Source: Acidobacteriota bacterium (GTDB taxonomy: Bacteria > Acidobacteriota > Terriglobia > Terriglobales > SCQP01). From it: a stretch of DNA of 64,000 nt. Below, in pieces: positions 1-8,550 of this stretch. Position numbers and translations under genes: made by a program. A model generated the notes under the pieces. It was given only the letters and a program-made list of their open reading frames with translations, did no database searches and was not told where the DNA came from. Numbering within the stretch: the stretch's first letter is position 1; each line of letters starts with the position of its first letter. The stretch spans positions 62,001 through 126,000 of the forward strand of contig DAIDIE010000023.1 in NCBI GenBank assembly GCA_027459505.1. The letters are read 5' to 3'.

Positions 1-133
1 ATTGGCAATTCGTCCCCGGCGACTCCTTGTCTTATTGTAGAACTGGCCCCTGCTGGCCGCTGCGGGGATTTGCCGGAGTCCGCAGCTTGGGGAAGGCGGC
101 CGCAGTCAAAGCCTGGAACTGAAGGAGGAACCG

Positions 134-1267
134 TTGCCGAACGTTGCGCCCACTCCCGGCCGGCGGCCGCGCTTGCGGCTTTTCGGTATTCGCATTCAGC
201 TTCATCCCACCTGGTTCATCATTCTTGCGCTGCTGTTCTTTACCCTGGGCAGCTATTTCCGCAGTGCGCAACCGGGTTGGAACGAATGGCTGGTTTGGGC
301 ATGCGGATTGCTAACGACCCTGCTGTTTTTCGCCTCTGTCATTGCGCACGAGCTCTCGCACAGTCTGGTTGCGCGCTGGCGAGGGCTGCCGGTGAAGGCC
401 ATTACGCTGTTTGTGTTCGGGGGCGTCAGCCAGATCACGCGCGAGCCCGAAAAACCGGGTGTGGAATTGATGGTGGCCGCCGCGGGACCGCTTTCCAGCC
501 TGCTGATTGGGGGTGTGCTGTACGGGCTGGGTCGGATGGGCAACGTCCACAACCCGCTGTTTGCCATCATGCTATGGCTGGGCTCGATGAACGTCCTGCT
601 CGGAGTCTTCAACCTGGTGCCGGGCTTTCCGCTGGATGGCGGCCGCGTCCTCCGCGGCCTGCTTTGGCTCTGGTTGGGCGATTTCCTGCAGGCTACCCGC
701 TGGGCGGTGCGCACCGGGCAATTGGTGGCCGTGGGCTTCATCTTGTGGGGACTCTATGAGTTCTTCACCTCCCCGGCCAACTCGCTATCCGGCCTCTGGA
801 TTGGCTTCATCGGCTGGTTCCTGCTCAACGCCGCGGAACAGACCTGGAAAGAAACCGAGTTGACCCGCGCGCTGCATGGCTACCGGGTAGCCGATTTGAC
901 CAACCCGTTCTATTCCTGGATTCCTCCCCAGGCCAGCCTGGAGGAATATTTTTCGCGCGTTTCCGAACAGCATGACTACCGCCCGACGCTGGTGATCGAT
1001 GGCGAGCGCCTGGTCGGCGAGATTGTCCCTGCGGACTTGCGTGATATCCCTCGCGAGAAGTGGGAGCAGACACCGGTTGCGCAAGCCATGCGCGGCCGTG
1101 AGCGGATGGTTACCCTTCCGGCCGACGCCACCCTGGTAAGGGCGGTACAGGTCATGGGACAGGCGGAACTGAACCAAGTGGCAGTCCTGCAAGGGGAAAC
1201 CCTGCGCGGCGTCCTGCGCCAGGAGCGCATCATGCAACTGCTGCAGGATGAATTAAGCAAGCATTAA
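134..1267 (+). CDS. Site-2 protease family (M50) zinc metalloprotease with C-terminal CBS pair
   Basis: Intramembrane metalloprotease of the SpoIVFB/Rip type, expected to cut membrane-bound substrates in the cytoplasmic membrane. The first 230 residues are polytopic. The zinc motif HELSH is at residues 72-76 and the second motif, NLVPGFPLDGG with the third zinc ligand Asp168, is at 160-170. Residues from about 240 to the end look like two CBS domains, which usually sense adenine nucleotides. The start is TTG: a strong AAGGAGG lies at 122-128, six bases before it, and no ATG is well placed. The substrate cannot be told from the neighbours, a pilin cluster downstream with a 126 bp gap. Confidence 0.9.
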   Translation: MPNVAPTPGRRPRLRLFGIRIQLHPTWFIILALLFFTLGSYFRSAQPGWNEWLVWACGLLTTLLFFASVIAHELSHSLVARWRGLPVKAITLFVFGGVSQITREPEKPGVELMVAAAGPLSSLLIGGVLYGLGRMGNVHNPLFAIMLWLGSMNVLLGVFNLVPGFPLDGGRVLRGLLWLWLGDFLQATRWAVRTGQLVAVGFILWGLYEFFTSPANSLSGLWIGFIGWFLLNAAEQTWKETELTRALHGYRVADLTNPFYSWIPPQASLEEYFSRVSEQHDYRPTLVIDGERLVGEIVPADLRDIPREKWEQTPVAQAMRGRERMVTLPADATLVRAVQVMGQAELNQVAVLQGETLRGVLRQERIMQLLQDELSKH

Positions 1268-1393
1268 GACACCCGAAGTGTGCCGCGATTTAGAAAGACT
1301 TTACTCCCGCTACGTTCAACTCTGCTTGCATTGCATGCCCGGTTTGCTAAACTCTGGCCAAGTTCCGCCGATAGGCTGCCGTAGGAGAATGGC

Positions 1394-1912
1394 ATGTCTC
1401 GTAATTTAGTGCCGCCCCAGTCAAGTACTCGCCGGGCTGGTTTTTCACTGCTGGAAACGATGATCGCCATGGTGGTGCTGGTGCTGGCTTTGTTGCCCTT
1501 GGCCGAGACGCTGACCAGAACCATGAGCAGCAACCTCCACCAGACCCAGCGCGAGGATGCCATGTACCTCTCCCAGCAGCAGGCCGAGCAGATCTTGCAG
1601 CAGTTGCAACAACTGAAGACGCCCTGCAGCGGCAATTGTCCCTCGTTCACCGATATCAACAGCAAGACGGTGCAGACCAACGACGGCGGAGCCACCCTGA
1701 CGTCGGCGGGCGATATTGACTGGGCGACCTGCAATGTCACCGGTTACAACGAAGTCGCTGACGGCTACCAAACCGGCACCCCCTTCCACGTTTGCTGGAA
1801 CATCACCACAACCAGCGGCACCAACGCCGTTCACCTGATCACCGTGGCGACGCGCCTAAACGATACCAGTCAGGCCTTTTATCCGGCGGAGGTGCACGTT
1901 GCAACCCCGTAA
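1394..1912 (+). CDS. PilV-like minor pilin (prepilin-type N-terminal domain)
   Basis: Minor type IV pilin of 172 aa. The N-terminus carries a class III signal, with cleavage expected after Gly in RRAGFSLLETMI; Phe+1 and Glu+5 of the mature protein are present, followed by a hydrophobic helix. The body has paired cysteines typical of minor pilins. A GGAG lies about 7 bases before the ATG. It is the first gene of a group with PilW- and PilX-like proteins; the next gene overlaps it by 14 bases, so they are co-transcribed. Minor pilins of this kind prime pilus assembly at the inner membrane. The PilV label rests on gene order and leader, not on the divergent body. Confidence 0.85.
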   Translation: MSRNLVPPQSSTRRAGFSLLETMIAMVVLVLALLPLAETLTRTMSSNLHQTQREDAMYLSQQQAEQILQQLQQLKTPCSGNCPSFTDINSKTVQTNDGGATLTSAGDIDWATCNVTGYNEVADGYQTGTPFHVCWNITTTSGTNAVHLITVATRLNDTSQAFYPAEVHVATP

Positions 1913-2543
1913 GCAATCCGGTTTCAGTCTGCTGGAAATGATGATCGCGTTGATCGTGCTGCTGGTGATCAGCGCCGTGACCTTTGAAGTCTTCGGCCGC
2001 TACGAGCAGCGCTATGGCGTGGAACTGGAATCGGCCAACCTGAATGCCCAGGGCGTCATTGCCATGGACCAGATGCTGCACGAGCTCCGCATGGCCGGTT
2101 ACCCAAGCGCCAGTAAGTTGATGTATGGGAGCGCCTACAACGGCACTGCCGATAATCTGGTGGCGCAAGCGCCCTTCGAGAGCATTTCTGCCACGTCGCT
2201 GACCATGGATGCCGCGCTGGGCAATACCGGGACCACCACCATCGGTGTCACCGGCCCGGTGGTGGATCAGGTGATCTATACCCTGAACGGCAGCCAGTTG
2301 CAGCGCACTTATGCGCCGCGCTCCTCAACCGGCCCGATTGGGACACAAACCACCACCACACTGGCGAGTCACGTCAAAAGCCTTCACTTCAACTACTACG
2401 ATTCCACCGGAGCGGTTACCGCCACTCCCGCCAACGTGGCCGAGGTTCAGGTCCAAATGGTGCTGGAGACCACGGCCAAGGATCTGAAAACTAATCTGCC
2501 CATGGATATTAGTCTGCAGGGAACGGCCTATGTGCGCAATTAA
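1899..2543 (+). CDS. PilW-like minor pilin
   Basis: Prepilin of 214 aa. The leader is short and basic, followed by G|FSLLEMMIALIVLLV with Glu+5, so it should be processed by prepilin peptidase and enter the pilus or its priming complex. The start is TTG inside the end of the PilV-like gene, overlapping by 14 bases; the ORF overlaps the next gene by another 14 bases, so translation is probably coupled. The body is Thr/Ser/Val-rich and beta-like, as in PilW. No PilY1 adhesin gene follows in this window. Confidence 0.82.
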   Translation: MQPRKQSGFSLLEMMIALIVLLVISAVTFEVFGRYEQRYGVELESANLNAQGVIAMDQMLHELRMAGYPSASKLMYGSAYNGTADNLVAQAPFESISATSLTMDAALGNTGTTTIGVTGPVVDQVIYTLNGSQLQRTYAPRSSTGPIGTQTTTTLASHVKSLHFNYYDSTGAVTATPANVAEVQVQMVLETTAKDLKTNLPMDISLQGTAYVRN

Positions 2544-4110
2544 ACGTAAGAATCGCGGCGCCGCGTTGTTGCTCGCTTTGATGATTACCATCGCGGTGGG
2601 CCTTCTGGCGGCCGCCTTGACGATGGGCTATCAGGAGCAGGTTCCGTTTTCCCGGGTGGTAAACATTCGCATGGACAATATCACAACCGCGCAAGGTGGC
2701 GCCGAACTGGGACGGGCCGCGTTGCGCAGCGCCACCTCAAGTGTGGTGACGACCATCAATGGCGATCCCACCGCGGTGGTGTATCTCGTCAACTACGATA
2801 ACGGCGGCAGCCTGGGCGACCCGACTTCTTCTAGCGACCCCTATTTCGACAGCAGCTATTCCAGCGTGACTGACCCATTCACCGGACAGGCGGGCGCCTC
2901 CCCTGGCTACAGCTCCAGTAAAACCAGCATCGTCGCCGCCAGCTCGATTGCCGCCGATTTGTCGCAGTTTAAGTGGGTGCGCATTTCCCTTGAAACCGAG
3001 CTCCGCGTGGGCCAGGCGGTGACTGCCAATTCTTCGCTGGAAAATACGGTGCTGGACTACAGCCCCTTCTATGGCCGCTTTCCTCAAGGCACCACGGGAG
3101 TCACGGGCGTGCCCGTCTATCTCGTGGTCGCGCGCTCAGTGGAAGGCGGCAATCAACGCACTACCATGATTGAGGCCGCGCAACCCAGCCTGGGGCTGGA
3201 CTTGCCCTCGGCGATGACCATGCTGGGAAACAACCCAGTCTACCTGTCTCCCGATTCCAACGGTTGGAGCATTTGCGGCGCCGACGCCGGCTCTCCTCAA
3301 CAACCCATGCTGCCGGCCATTGGTGTGCAGGGCCCCAATTCGGTCACCTACGTCGAGAACAATATCAAAGCGCAGCGGCTGGACTCCACTCATTACACCG
3401 GTTCCAGCACTCCAGGCGGAACTTCCAACGCGACCAGTTGCAAGGACGGCACCGTGGCGGAAGCCGCGCCGCCTTCCACCCCGCGAATCGAACTGGCCCG
3501 CCTGCTCCGGCGCAATGCAAATGGTCTGGGACATTTGCTGAACGTGGGCTTTCAGTCCAGTTCCACCACCAGCACCAGTCCAGCCATTATTGACATCAAC
3601 AGTTACCTCAATACCAACTTCAATACCGTTTCCGGGCTCAAGCAAATCGTTACTGACATGAGTTCCATCGCGGATAACGTCTACACCTCCAGCACCGCGC
3701 CCACTGCGGGGCCTGCGGCGGGGGACATCACCGTGGTGCAGGGCGATTACGCGTTGACGAAATCCAACTACTCGGGTTCCGGCATTTTGGTCGTCACAGG
3801 AACATTGTCGATCGGCTCCAACTTCAGTTGGAACGGGCTCATCATGGTGATTGGTACGGGCTCCATTCAGTATGTCAATAACGGCGGTGGCAGCCCCAAC
3901 ATCAATGGCGCTCTGCTGTTTGGAAACGTCTGCGGCAACACTTCCTCGCCCGCTGCCGACCTGAGCAACTGCACCACTATGGGGACCAGTTCCTTCGCCA
4001 ATTTCAGCGGTGGCGGCAATGGCGACATCCAGTACAACAGCTCCGACATCAATGATGTCTACCAGAACCACAGCTACCTCGAGCTGTCGTACTCCGAGAC
4101 CACCGACTAA
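2530..4110 (+). CDS. PilX-like pilus assembly protein, first of two paralogues
   Basis: A 526 aa protein starting with a PilX_N-type segment (RGAALLLALMITIAVGLL, residues 9-26): one hydrophobic helix after Gly without the usual Phe-Glu. The rest is Ser/Thr/Gly/Asn-rich and probably extracytoplasmic. Residues 400-526 form a conserved block with VVQGDYAL, GILVVTGTL and NGALLFGNVCGNTSSPAADLSN. It is a clear paralogue of the gene at 4566 (matching N-terminus, VYLVNYDNGGS and C-terminal block), so a tandem duplication. It is far longer than classical PilX (about 200 aa). The ATG overlaps the PilW-like gene by 14 bases. Confidence 0.8.
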   Translation: MCAIKRKNRGAALLLALMITIAVGLLAAALTMGYQEQVPFSRVVNIRMDNITTAQGGAELGRAALRSATSSVVTTINGDPTAVVYLVNYDNGGSLGDPTSSSDPYFDSSYSSVTDPFTGQAGASPGYSSSKTSIVAASSIAADLSQFKWVRISLETELRVGQAVTANSSLENTVLDYSPFYGRFPQGTTGVTGVPVYLVVARSVEGGNQRTTMIEAAQPSLGLDLPSAMTMLGNNPVYLSPDSNGWSICGADAGSPQQPMLPAIGVQGPNSVTYVENNIKAQRLDSTHYTGSSTPGGTSNATSCKDGTVAEAAPPSTPRIELARLLRRNANGLGHLLNVGFQSSSTTSTSPAIIDINSYLNTNFNTVSGLKQIVTDMSSIADNVYTSSTAPTAGPAAGDITVVQGDYALTKSNYSGSGILVVTGTLSIGSNFSWNGLIMVIGTGSIQYVNNGGGSPNINGALLFGNVCGNTSSPAADLSNCTTMGTSSFANFSGGGNGDIQYNSSDINDVYQNHSYLELSYSETTD

Positions 4111-4129
4111 ACGTGTAGCCGACCTGGAC

Positions 4130-4147
4130 GGCCGCTGGAATGCGGCC
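4130..4147 (+). terminator. GC hairpin after the first PilX-like gene (possible terminator)
   Basis: GGCCGC and GCGGCC pair perfectly around a 6-base loop, 20 bases after the stop codon at 4110, followed by TGTTCG rather than a true T-run. It could end the first minor-pilin transcript. The gap 4111-4565 (455 bp) otherwise holds no gene; see the possible sigma-54 promoter at 4363. Confidence 0.3.
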
Positions 4148-4362
4148 TGTTCGCCTCCGTATTTGTTCGATCAGTCACGCTCGTTCAGTGCAGCTCACTC
4201 AACCCCGTCACCCCGCCAGCTGACCTGCGCCTTCCTTGAGAGCCCCGCCCGAACGTTAGTCCATTAGCGCGATTCTGCTGCCTTCCCTGGTCGTCATCAT
4301 CGTTCCCGTCTGGCAACCTTTCCCGCTTCGATCCTCCTACCTGCGGTTGTCTGCCCAAGCTC

Positions 4363-4378
4363 TGGCCCACCGTTTGCA
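4363..4378 (+). promoter_or_regulatory. Possible sigma-54 (-24/-12) promoter before the second PilX-like gene
   Basis: TGGCCC, five bases, then TTGCA: the GG and GC dinucleotides are 10 bases apart as required for sigma-54. It lies in a 455 bp gene-free stretch about 190 bp before the ATG at 4566. Pilin genes are often sigma-54 dependent through PilR. The match is short and could be chance. Confidence 0.25.
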
Positions 4379-4565
4379 CAACTGTTTCTGTAAGTCGCCT
4401 CCGAATCGAAGTTTTTGCTAGTGATTCAGTGAAACGATAAGCGGGCGATAATTTTCGGCTGGACACTTTTGGGCACTTTCGGTAGTGTAACGCCATTGTT
4501 TGTACCTCTGGGGCAGGTGCCGGTCTGTACTGCAGTTCAGGCCTGGGCGGTTTTAGGACGGAAAT

Positions 4566-6338
4566 ATGAAAACGGTCTCTTCACGGTTGGCACGCTCGCG
4601 AGGCGCGGCTCTGCTCTTGGCGCTGATGATTTCTATTGCCGTGGGCTTGCTTGCGGCCGCCCTGATCACCGGCTTCTGGGAAACCATCAACTTCAGCAAA
4701 GTCGTTAACGAGCACATGGACTCGCTGACATCGGCGGAAACCGGCGGCGATCTGGGCCGCGCCCTCCTGCGTACCGCTAGCTCCAGCATCATCACCACCA
4801 TCAATGGAAATCTCGGGACCGCGGTTTACCTGGTCAACTACGACAATGGCGGCAGTGTTGGGAATCCAACCACCCAGGGCGATCCCTACTACGACACCTC
4901 ATACTACAAGGCGAATGACCCGCTCAATCCTTCCAAAGAGTTCAGCGATCCAAACAACTCCACCAGTGATGCCGGTTTCACCACGGCCGACATCGTCGAC
5001 GAAACTGGCCTACAGACGGGATCGAGCACCAGCACCACCCTGTCCAGTGAGCTTCCCGGGCTGAAGTGGGTACGCATTTCGCTCGAAACCGAGGTGCGGA
5101 TCGGCCAGGCGCTGAGTACGCAAACCGGAGCGGAGACGGTGGAAATCGACTATTCCAAACTAAATGGCCGTTATCCGGTGGGCTACGGTGGCTCTAGTGG
5201 AGTTCCCGTCTATCAGGTGGTCGCCTACGCCAACGAGAACGGACAGGTGCGTCGGATTACCGAGGAGGTGGTCCAGGCGTTGCCCACCTATACCGCGCCG
5301 GCGGCAGTGACCATGCTGGGGCCCAACCCCTATTACGCCGATCCCCATTCCAACAACTGGAACATTTGTGGCCTCGACGCCGCCGGAACGGGCGCGCCGC
5401 TGCCGTCAGTGGGAACAATCGATACCAGCAGCGCCAGTTGCTTCGCGTCAGAAGCGTTTCGACCCGATGATACCCACTATACCGGCGCGTCGACTCCTGG
5501 CGGGACCACCAACAGCAGCAGCTGTTCTGGTTCCGGCCTAGCGGCGGATGCACGACCGCTCCCCAATTTCTATCTCGCCCGCCTTCTCAAGGAACGCCAC
5601 GTTCAGTTGCCGGTCGAACTGCGGGCCGTCGGGTTTGGAAATGGCAACTCCCCGCATGCCACGCCTTCGCCCACGCCCTCGCCCAGCCCGACCCCGTCGC
5701 CTACTCCGACCCCAACTCCGTCTCCCAGCCCCACCCCAACGGCCACCGCGACCGCCACCCCATCGTGCAGCGTTGCACCCACCGTGGCGCCCTATAGTTC
5801 CACCAATCCCACCGGTCCAGCCGTAGAAAATGTGTCCAGCTCGTTGTCGACTGACAACTTTTCGACAGTCCCAGACCTGATCAATTTTGTCAGTTCGACA
5901 GAAGCCACAGCGGACGGTGTCTATACCAGCGCAACCGCCCCAACCACCCTCAGCGGCGGCATCTACGTGGTTCAGGGCGACTATACCCTGCCTTCATCAG
6001 GCTCCGGCATGCTGGTGGTTACCGGCAACCTTTCGGTGCCCAACAATTTTCAGTTCAGTGGTCTGATCATGCTGATTGGGACGGGGCAGCTGGTGTTATC
6101 CCATGGCAGCGGCGGCGGCGCACCAAAATTCAATGGTGCGTTGTTTTTGGCCAATATTTGCGCCAACACCTCTTCGCCGGCGGCGGACCTCAGCAATTGC
6201 ACGACCTTTGGACAAACGAAGCTGGACACCGGCAACGGCGGCGGCAATGGCGGCATGCAGTACGACAGCAAGGCCATCAACTCGGTCTTCCAGAACCATC
6301 TCTACGCCATTCTGTCGTTCAATGAAGAGGATCAATAG
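4566..6338 (+). CDS. PilX-like pilus assembly protein, second paralogue, with a Pro/Thr-rich linker
   Basis: Paralogue of the 2530-4110 product, 590 aa. It shares the hydrophobic N-terminal helix (RGAALLLALMISIAVGLL), the VYLVNYDNGGS region, a TEV.IGQALS region, and the C-terminal block from about residue 450 (VVQGDYTL, MLVVTGNL, NGALFLANICANTSSPAADLSN). It differs by a run of Pro-Thr-Pro-Ser repeats at about residues 363-397, which probably acts as an extended linker. An AGGACGG precedes the ATG. Having its own 455 bp upstream region suggests separate control from the first copy. Confidence 0.8.
   Translation: MKTVSSRLARSRGAALLLALMISIAVGLLAAALITGFWETINFSKVVNEHMDSLTSAETGGDLGRALLRTASSSIITTINGNLGTAVYLVNYDNGGSVGNPTTQGDPYYDTSYYKANDPLNPSKEFSDPNNSTSDAGFTTADIVDETGLQTGSSTSTTLSSELPGLKWVRISLETEVRIGQALSTQTGAETVEIDYSKLNGRYPVGYGGSSGVPVYQVVAYANENGQVRRITEEVVQALPTYTAPAAVTMLGPNPYYADPHSNNWNICGLDAAGTGAPLPSVGTIDTSSASCFASEAFRPDDTHYTGASTPGGTTNSSSCSGSGLAADARPLPNFYLARLLKERHVQLPVELRAVGFGNGNSPHATPSPTPSPSPTPSPTPTPTPSPSPTPTATATATPSCSVAPTVAPYSSTNPTGPAVENVSSSLSTDNFSTVPDLINFVSSTEATADGVYTSATAPTTLSGGIYVVQGDYTLPSSGSGMLVVTGNLSVPNNFQFSGLIMLIGTGQLVLSHGSGGGAPKFNGALFLANICANTSSPAADLSNCTTFGQTKLDTGNGGGNGGMQYDSKAINSVFQNHLYAILSFNEEDQ
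5653..5763 (+). repeat. In-frame Pro/Thr/Ser microsatellite in the PilX-like gene
   Basis: Low-complexity triplets coding for Pro alternating with Thr and Ser, ending in Ala-Thr repeats, with CCCAGCCC/ACCCCG-type units. It is absent from the tandem paralogue, so it arose or expanded after duplication. In-frame length change by slippage would alter linker length without breaking the protein. Confidence 0.75.
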
Positions 6339-6442
6339 CCAGAATCGAGCCGCTCTACCAGTGGCCGTCGAGAGCTGCAGGCCGCATATGGCTGCCGGCG
6401 TTTTCCCGCTAAACTGATGCTTTGCAGCTTCAGGAGGAACGG

Positions 6443-8311
6443 GTGCGCTCATCGCGACTGCTGCCGGTTTGTGCGGTGCTTTTCATGCTGTTTGGAATGG
6501 GCGCTTCCGCCCGCCTGCGGGCGCAACTTCCTGGCACGCCCGCCCACGCTTATACCATCCAGTACGAACTCGATCTCACCCACCCGGTGAATCACCTGGC
6601 GGGGGTGCGAATTCATGTCTCTCAACTGGGTGCGGCGGCGCTGGATTTCGAGATGCCCGCCTGGTATCCCGGCCGCTACAGCATCTTCAACTACGCGGTG
6701 AACGTGCAAAACGTGCATGCCTATTGCGGCGCCTCGACAACCGCGCGCCCGGTCCGTATTCTCCGCACCGGCCCTTCCAGTTGGCGTGTTCCCACTTTGA
6801 GTTGTCCGGAAATCACCCTGGCTTATCAGGTCTACGGAAACAACCTCTCCGGCTCGTTCTCCCAAATCGACGGCACGCACGCGAACATCAACGGCGGCCC
6901 GGTCCTGATGTACCTGCGTGGCCATAAGCCCGATCCCGTTAGCCTTACCGTGCAGGCCCCCTCCGGCTGGCAGGTGATCAGCTCGCTGGGCGCTCTCAAT
7001 CAAACCACCATCACCGCCCCAAACTACGACGTTCTGATCGACGCGCCCATCGAGGCGGCGCCCGATTTCACTGTGGACCGCTTTCAGGATGCCGGTCGCA
7101 CCTACCGCGTAGTCATCCACAGCTATGCCGCCGAAGGCCGCAACCGCACCGCCTTGCTCTCCGATCTGCAGCGCATCGTGCACGCGGAAAACAGTATCTG
7201 GGGTCCGCCAGCCGACCTTTCCCGCTACACCTTCTTTTTTCACTTCGATCCGCAGGCGGTGAGCGACGGTATGGAGCACCTCTACGGTACCCAAATCATC
7301 GTGCCCTACGCATTGGCTTCTCCCGAGGGCTTGCGTTACGCCTGGGAAGACGCCGCTCACGAGTTTTTTCATCAATGGAATGTCAAGCGCCTGCGGCCAG
7401 TCGAACTGGGGCCCTGGGATTACCAGAATCCCGACCCGACGCGATCCCTATGGATCGCCGAGGGCTTGACGCAATACTATGGCGACATCACGCCGGAGCG
7501 CGCCGGCATTGAAAGTGCCAGCCTCTACCTCCGCGATCTCGCCGATTCGATTTCATCTTTCCGGCAACAGGCGGGACGCTTCAACATGAGCGCCGCCGAT
7601 GCCTCCTTGACCGCCTGGTTCCACGATCGCACTCCCTTCATCCAGCAGACCAACCGTGCGCTCAACACCATCTCGTATTACCAGAAGGGAGAGCTGTTGG
7701 GGCTACTGCTGGATTTGCGGCTCCGGGAACAGAGCGACGGGCGCACTACCCTTGACGACGTCATGCGGGCAATGTGGAAGCGCTACTACCTGGGGCCAAC
7801 CACCACGTACTACCTGCAGGGACACGGATATACCGAGCAGGGCTTCCGGCAAGTGCTCGACGAAGTCTCGGGACATTCCTACGCGGCTTTCTTCCGGGAT
7901 TACGTGGACGGGACCAAGCCCCTGCCGATGACCAGCGTTCTGCATGCCGCTGGATTACGCCTGAGCTGCGCGGTTCCGGCCCACGCGTATCCGCAATGGG
8001 GCATGTTGCTGCGCGGAAATGTGGTGGGACCGGTATTCCCTGGGGGGCCTGCCGACGGCGGCGGTCTGGGGCGTGGGGACGTCATTGAAAAAATTGGCGG
8101 CAAACGCGTCAACAGCGCGAACATTATGCGGGTGCTGCGGGCGCAACCGGCCAGACGCGCAGTCGCGGTCGCGGTGCTGCGCCATGAACATCAGGCGCAG
8201 GCCAGCGTCACTCCTGCTCCTCCAGCGGCGACCGCGTGTGGCATTGAAGCTGACCCGGCCGCCACTCCCGCACAAGCACAACTGCGCCAAAGCTGGCTCA
8301 CCAGCAATTGA
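6443..8311 (+). CDS. Secreted M61-family aminopeptidase with PDZ domain
   Basis: Glycyl-aminopeptidase-like metalloprotease, about 622 aa, exported to the periplasm or beyond by a signal peptide (MRSSRLLPVCAVLFMLFGMG, cleaved near LRAQ). The N-terminal beta domain is followed by a thermolysin-like catalytic domain with zinc motif HEFFHQW (around residue 308) and the downstream ligand Glu in AEGLTQYY. A PDZ domain (PGGPADGGGLGRGDVIEKIGG) is at about 525-575. I chose GTG at 6443 because AGGAGG is at 6432-6437; an in-frame TTG at 6422 would place that Shine-Dalgarno inside the gene. It stands alone between pilin genes and ppk. Confidence 0.88.
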   Translation: MRSSRLLPVCAVLFMLFGMGASARLRAQLPGTPAHAYTIQYELDLTHPVNHLAGVRIHVSQLGAAALDFEMPAWYPGRYSIFNYAVNVQNVHAYCGASTTARPVRILRTGPSSWRVPTLSCPEITLAYQVYGNNLSGSFSQIDGTHANINGGPVLMYLRGHKPDPVSLTVQAPSGWQVISSLGALNQTTITAPNYDVLIDAPIEAAPDFTVDRFQDAGRTYRVVIHSYAAEGRNRTALLSDLQRIVHAENSIWGPPADLSRYTFFFHFDPQAVSDGMEHLYGTQIIVPYALASPEGLRYAWEDAAHEFFHQWNVKRLRPVELGPWDYQNPDPTRSLWIAEGLTQYYGDITPERAGIESASLYLRDLADSISSFRQQAGRFNMSAADASLTAWFHDRTPFIQQTNRALNTISYYQKGELLGLLLDLRLREQSDGRTTLDDVMRAMWKRYYLGPTTTYYLQGHGYTEQGFRQVLDEVSGHSYAAFFRDYVDGTKPLPMTSVLHAAGLRLSCAVPAHAYPQWGMLLRGNVVGPVFPGGPADGGGLGRGDVIEKIGGKRVNSANIMRVLRAQPARRAVAVAVLRHEHQAQASVTPAPPAATACGIEADPAATPAQAQLRQSWLTSN

Positions 8312-8325
8312 ACTGGTTCTGAGAA

Positions 8326-8343
8326 CTGTTACCGGACTGTAAC
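8326..8343 (+). promoter_or_regulatory. Possible Pho box upstream of ppk
   Basis: Two 7-base direct repeats, CTGTTAC and CTGTAAC, are separated by exactly 4 bases (CGGA), the 11-bp period of a PhoB box (half-site consensus CTGTCAT). A TATGAT that could be a -10 element is at 8366-8371. The site is 208 bp before the ppk ATG in a 239 bp gene-free region. Control of polyphosphate kinase by phosphate starvation would make sense. The -10 spacing is wider than in E. coli. Confidence 0.35.
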
Positions 8344-8550
8344 GCGGTGAGCGTGTGGCGAGGGCTATGATGGAAGGGCGTACGTACCGCCTTGTCCGCT
8401 TGCTTTCAGCCGGCAGCGTGAAGCCGGTAGCGCCGCCTCAGGTTCACCACTTCCGCGGCTGTCAGGGCTGGCGCCTCCCGCCAGCTCTGTCCTGAGCGCC
8501 GCAACGGAGCTGCAAACGTCGCTGGCGCGTTTTCTGCTGTTCTCAAACCT

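Noticed and set aside
1326-1353. Sigma-70-like TTGCAT-16-TAAACT before the PilV-like gene
   Set aside because: Only four of six bases match at each box, which is expected by chance in an intergenic region of this size.
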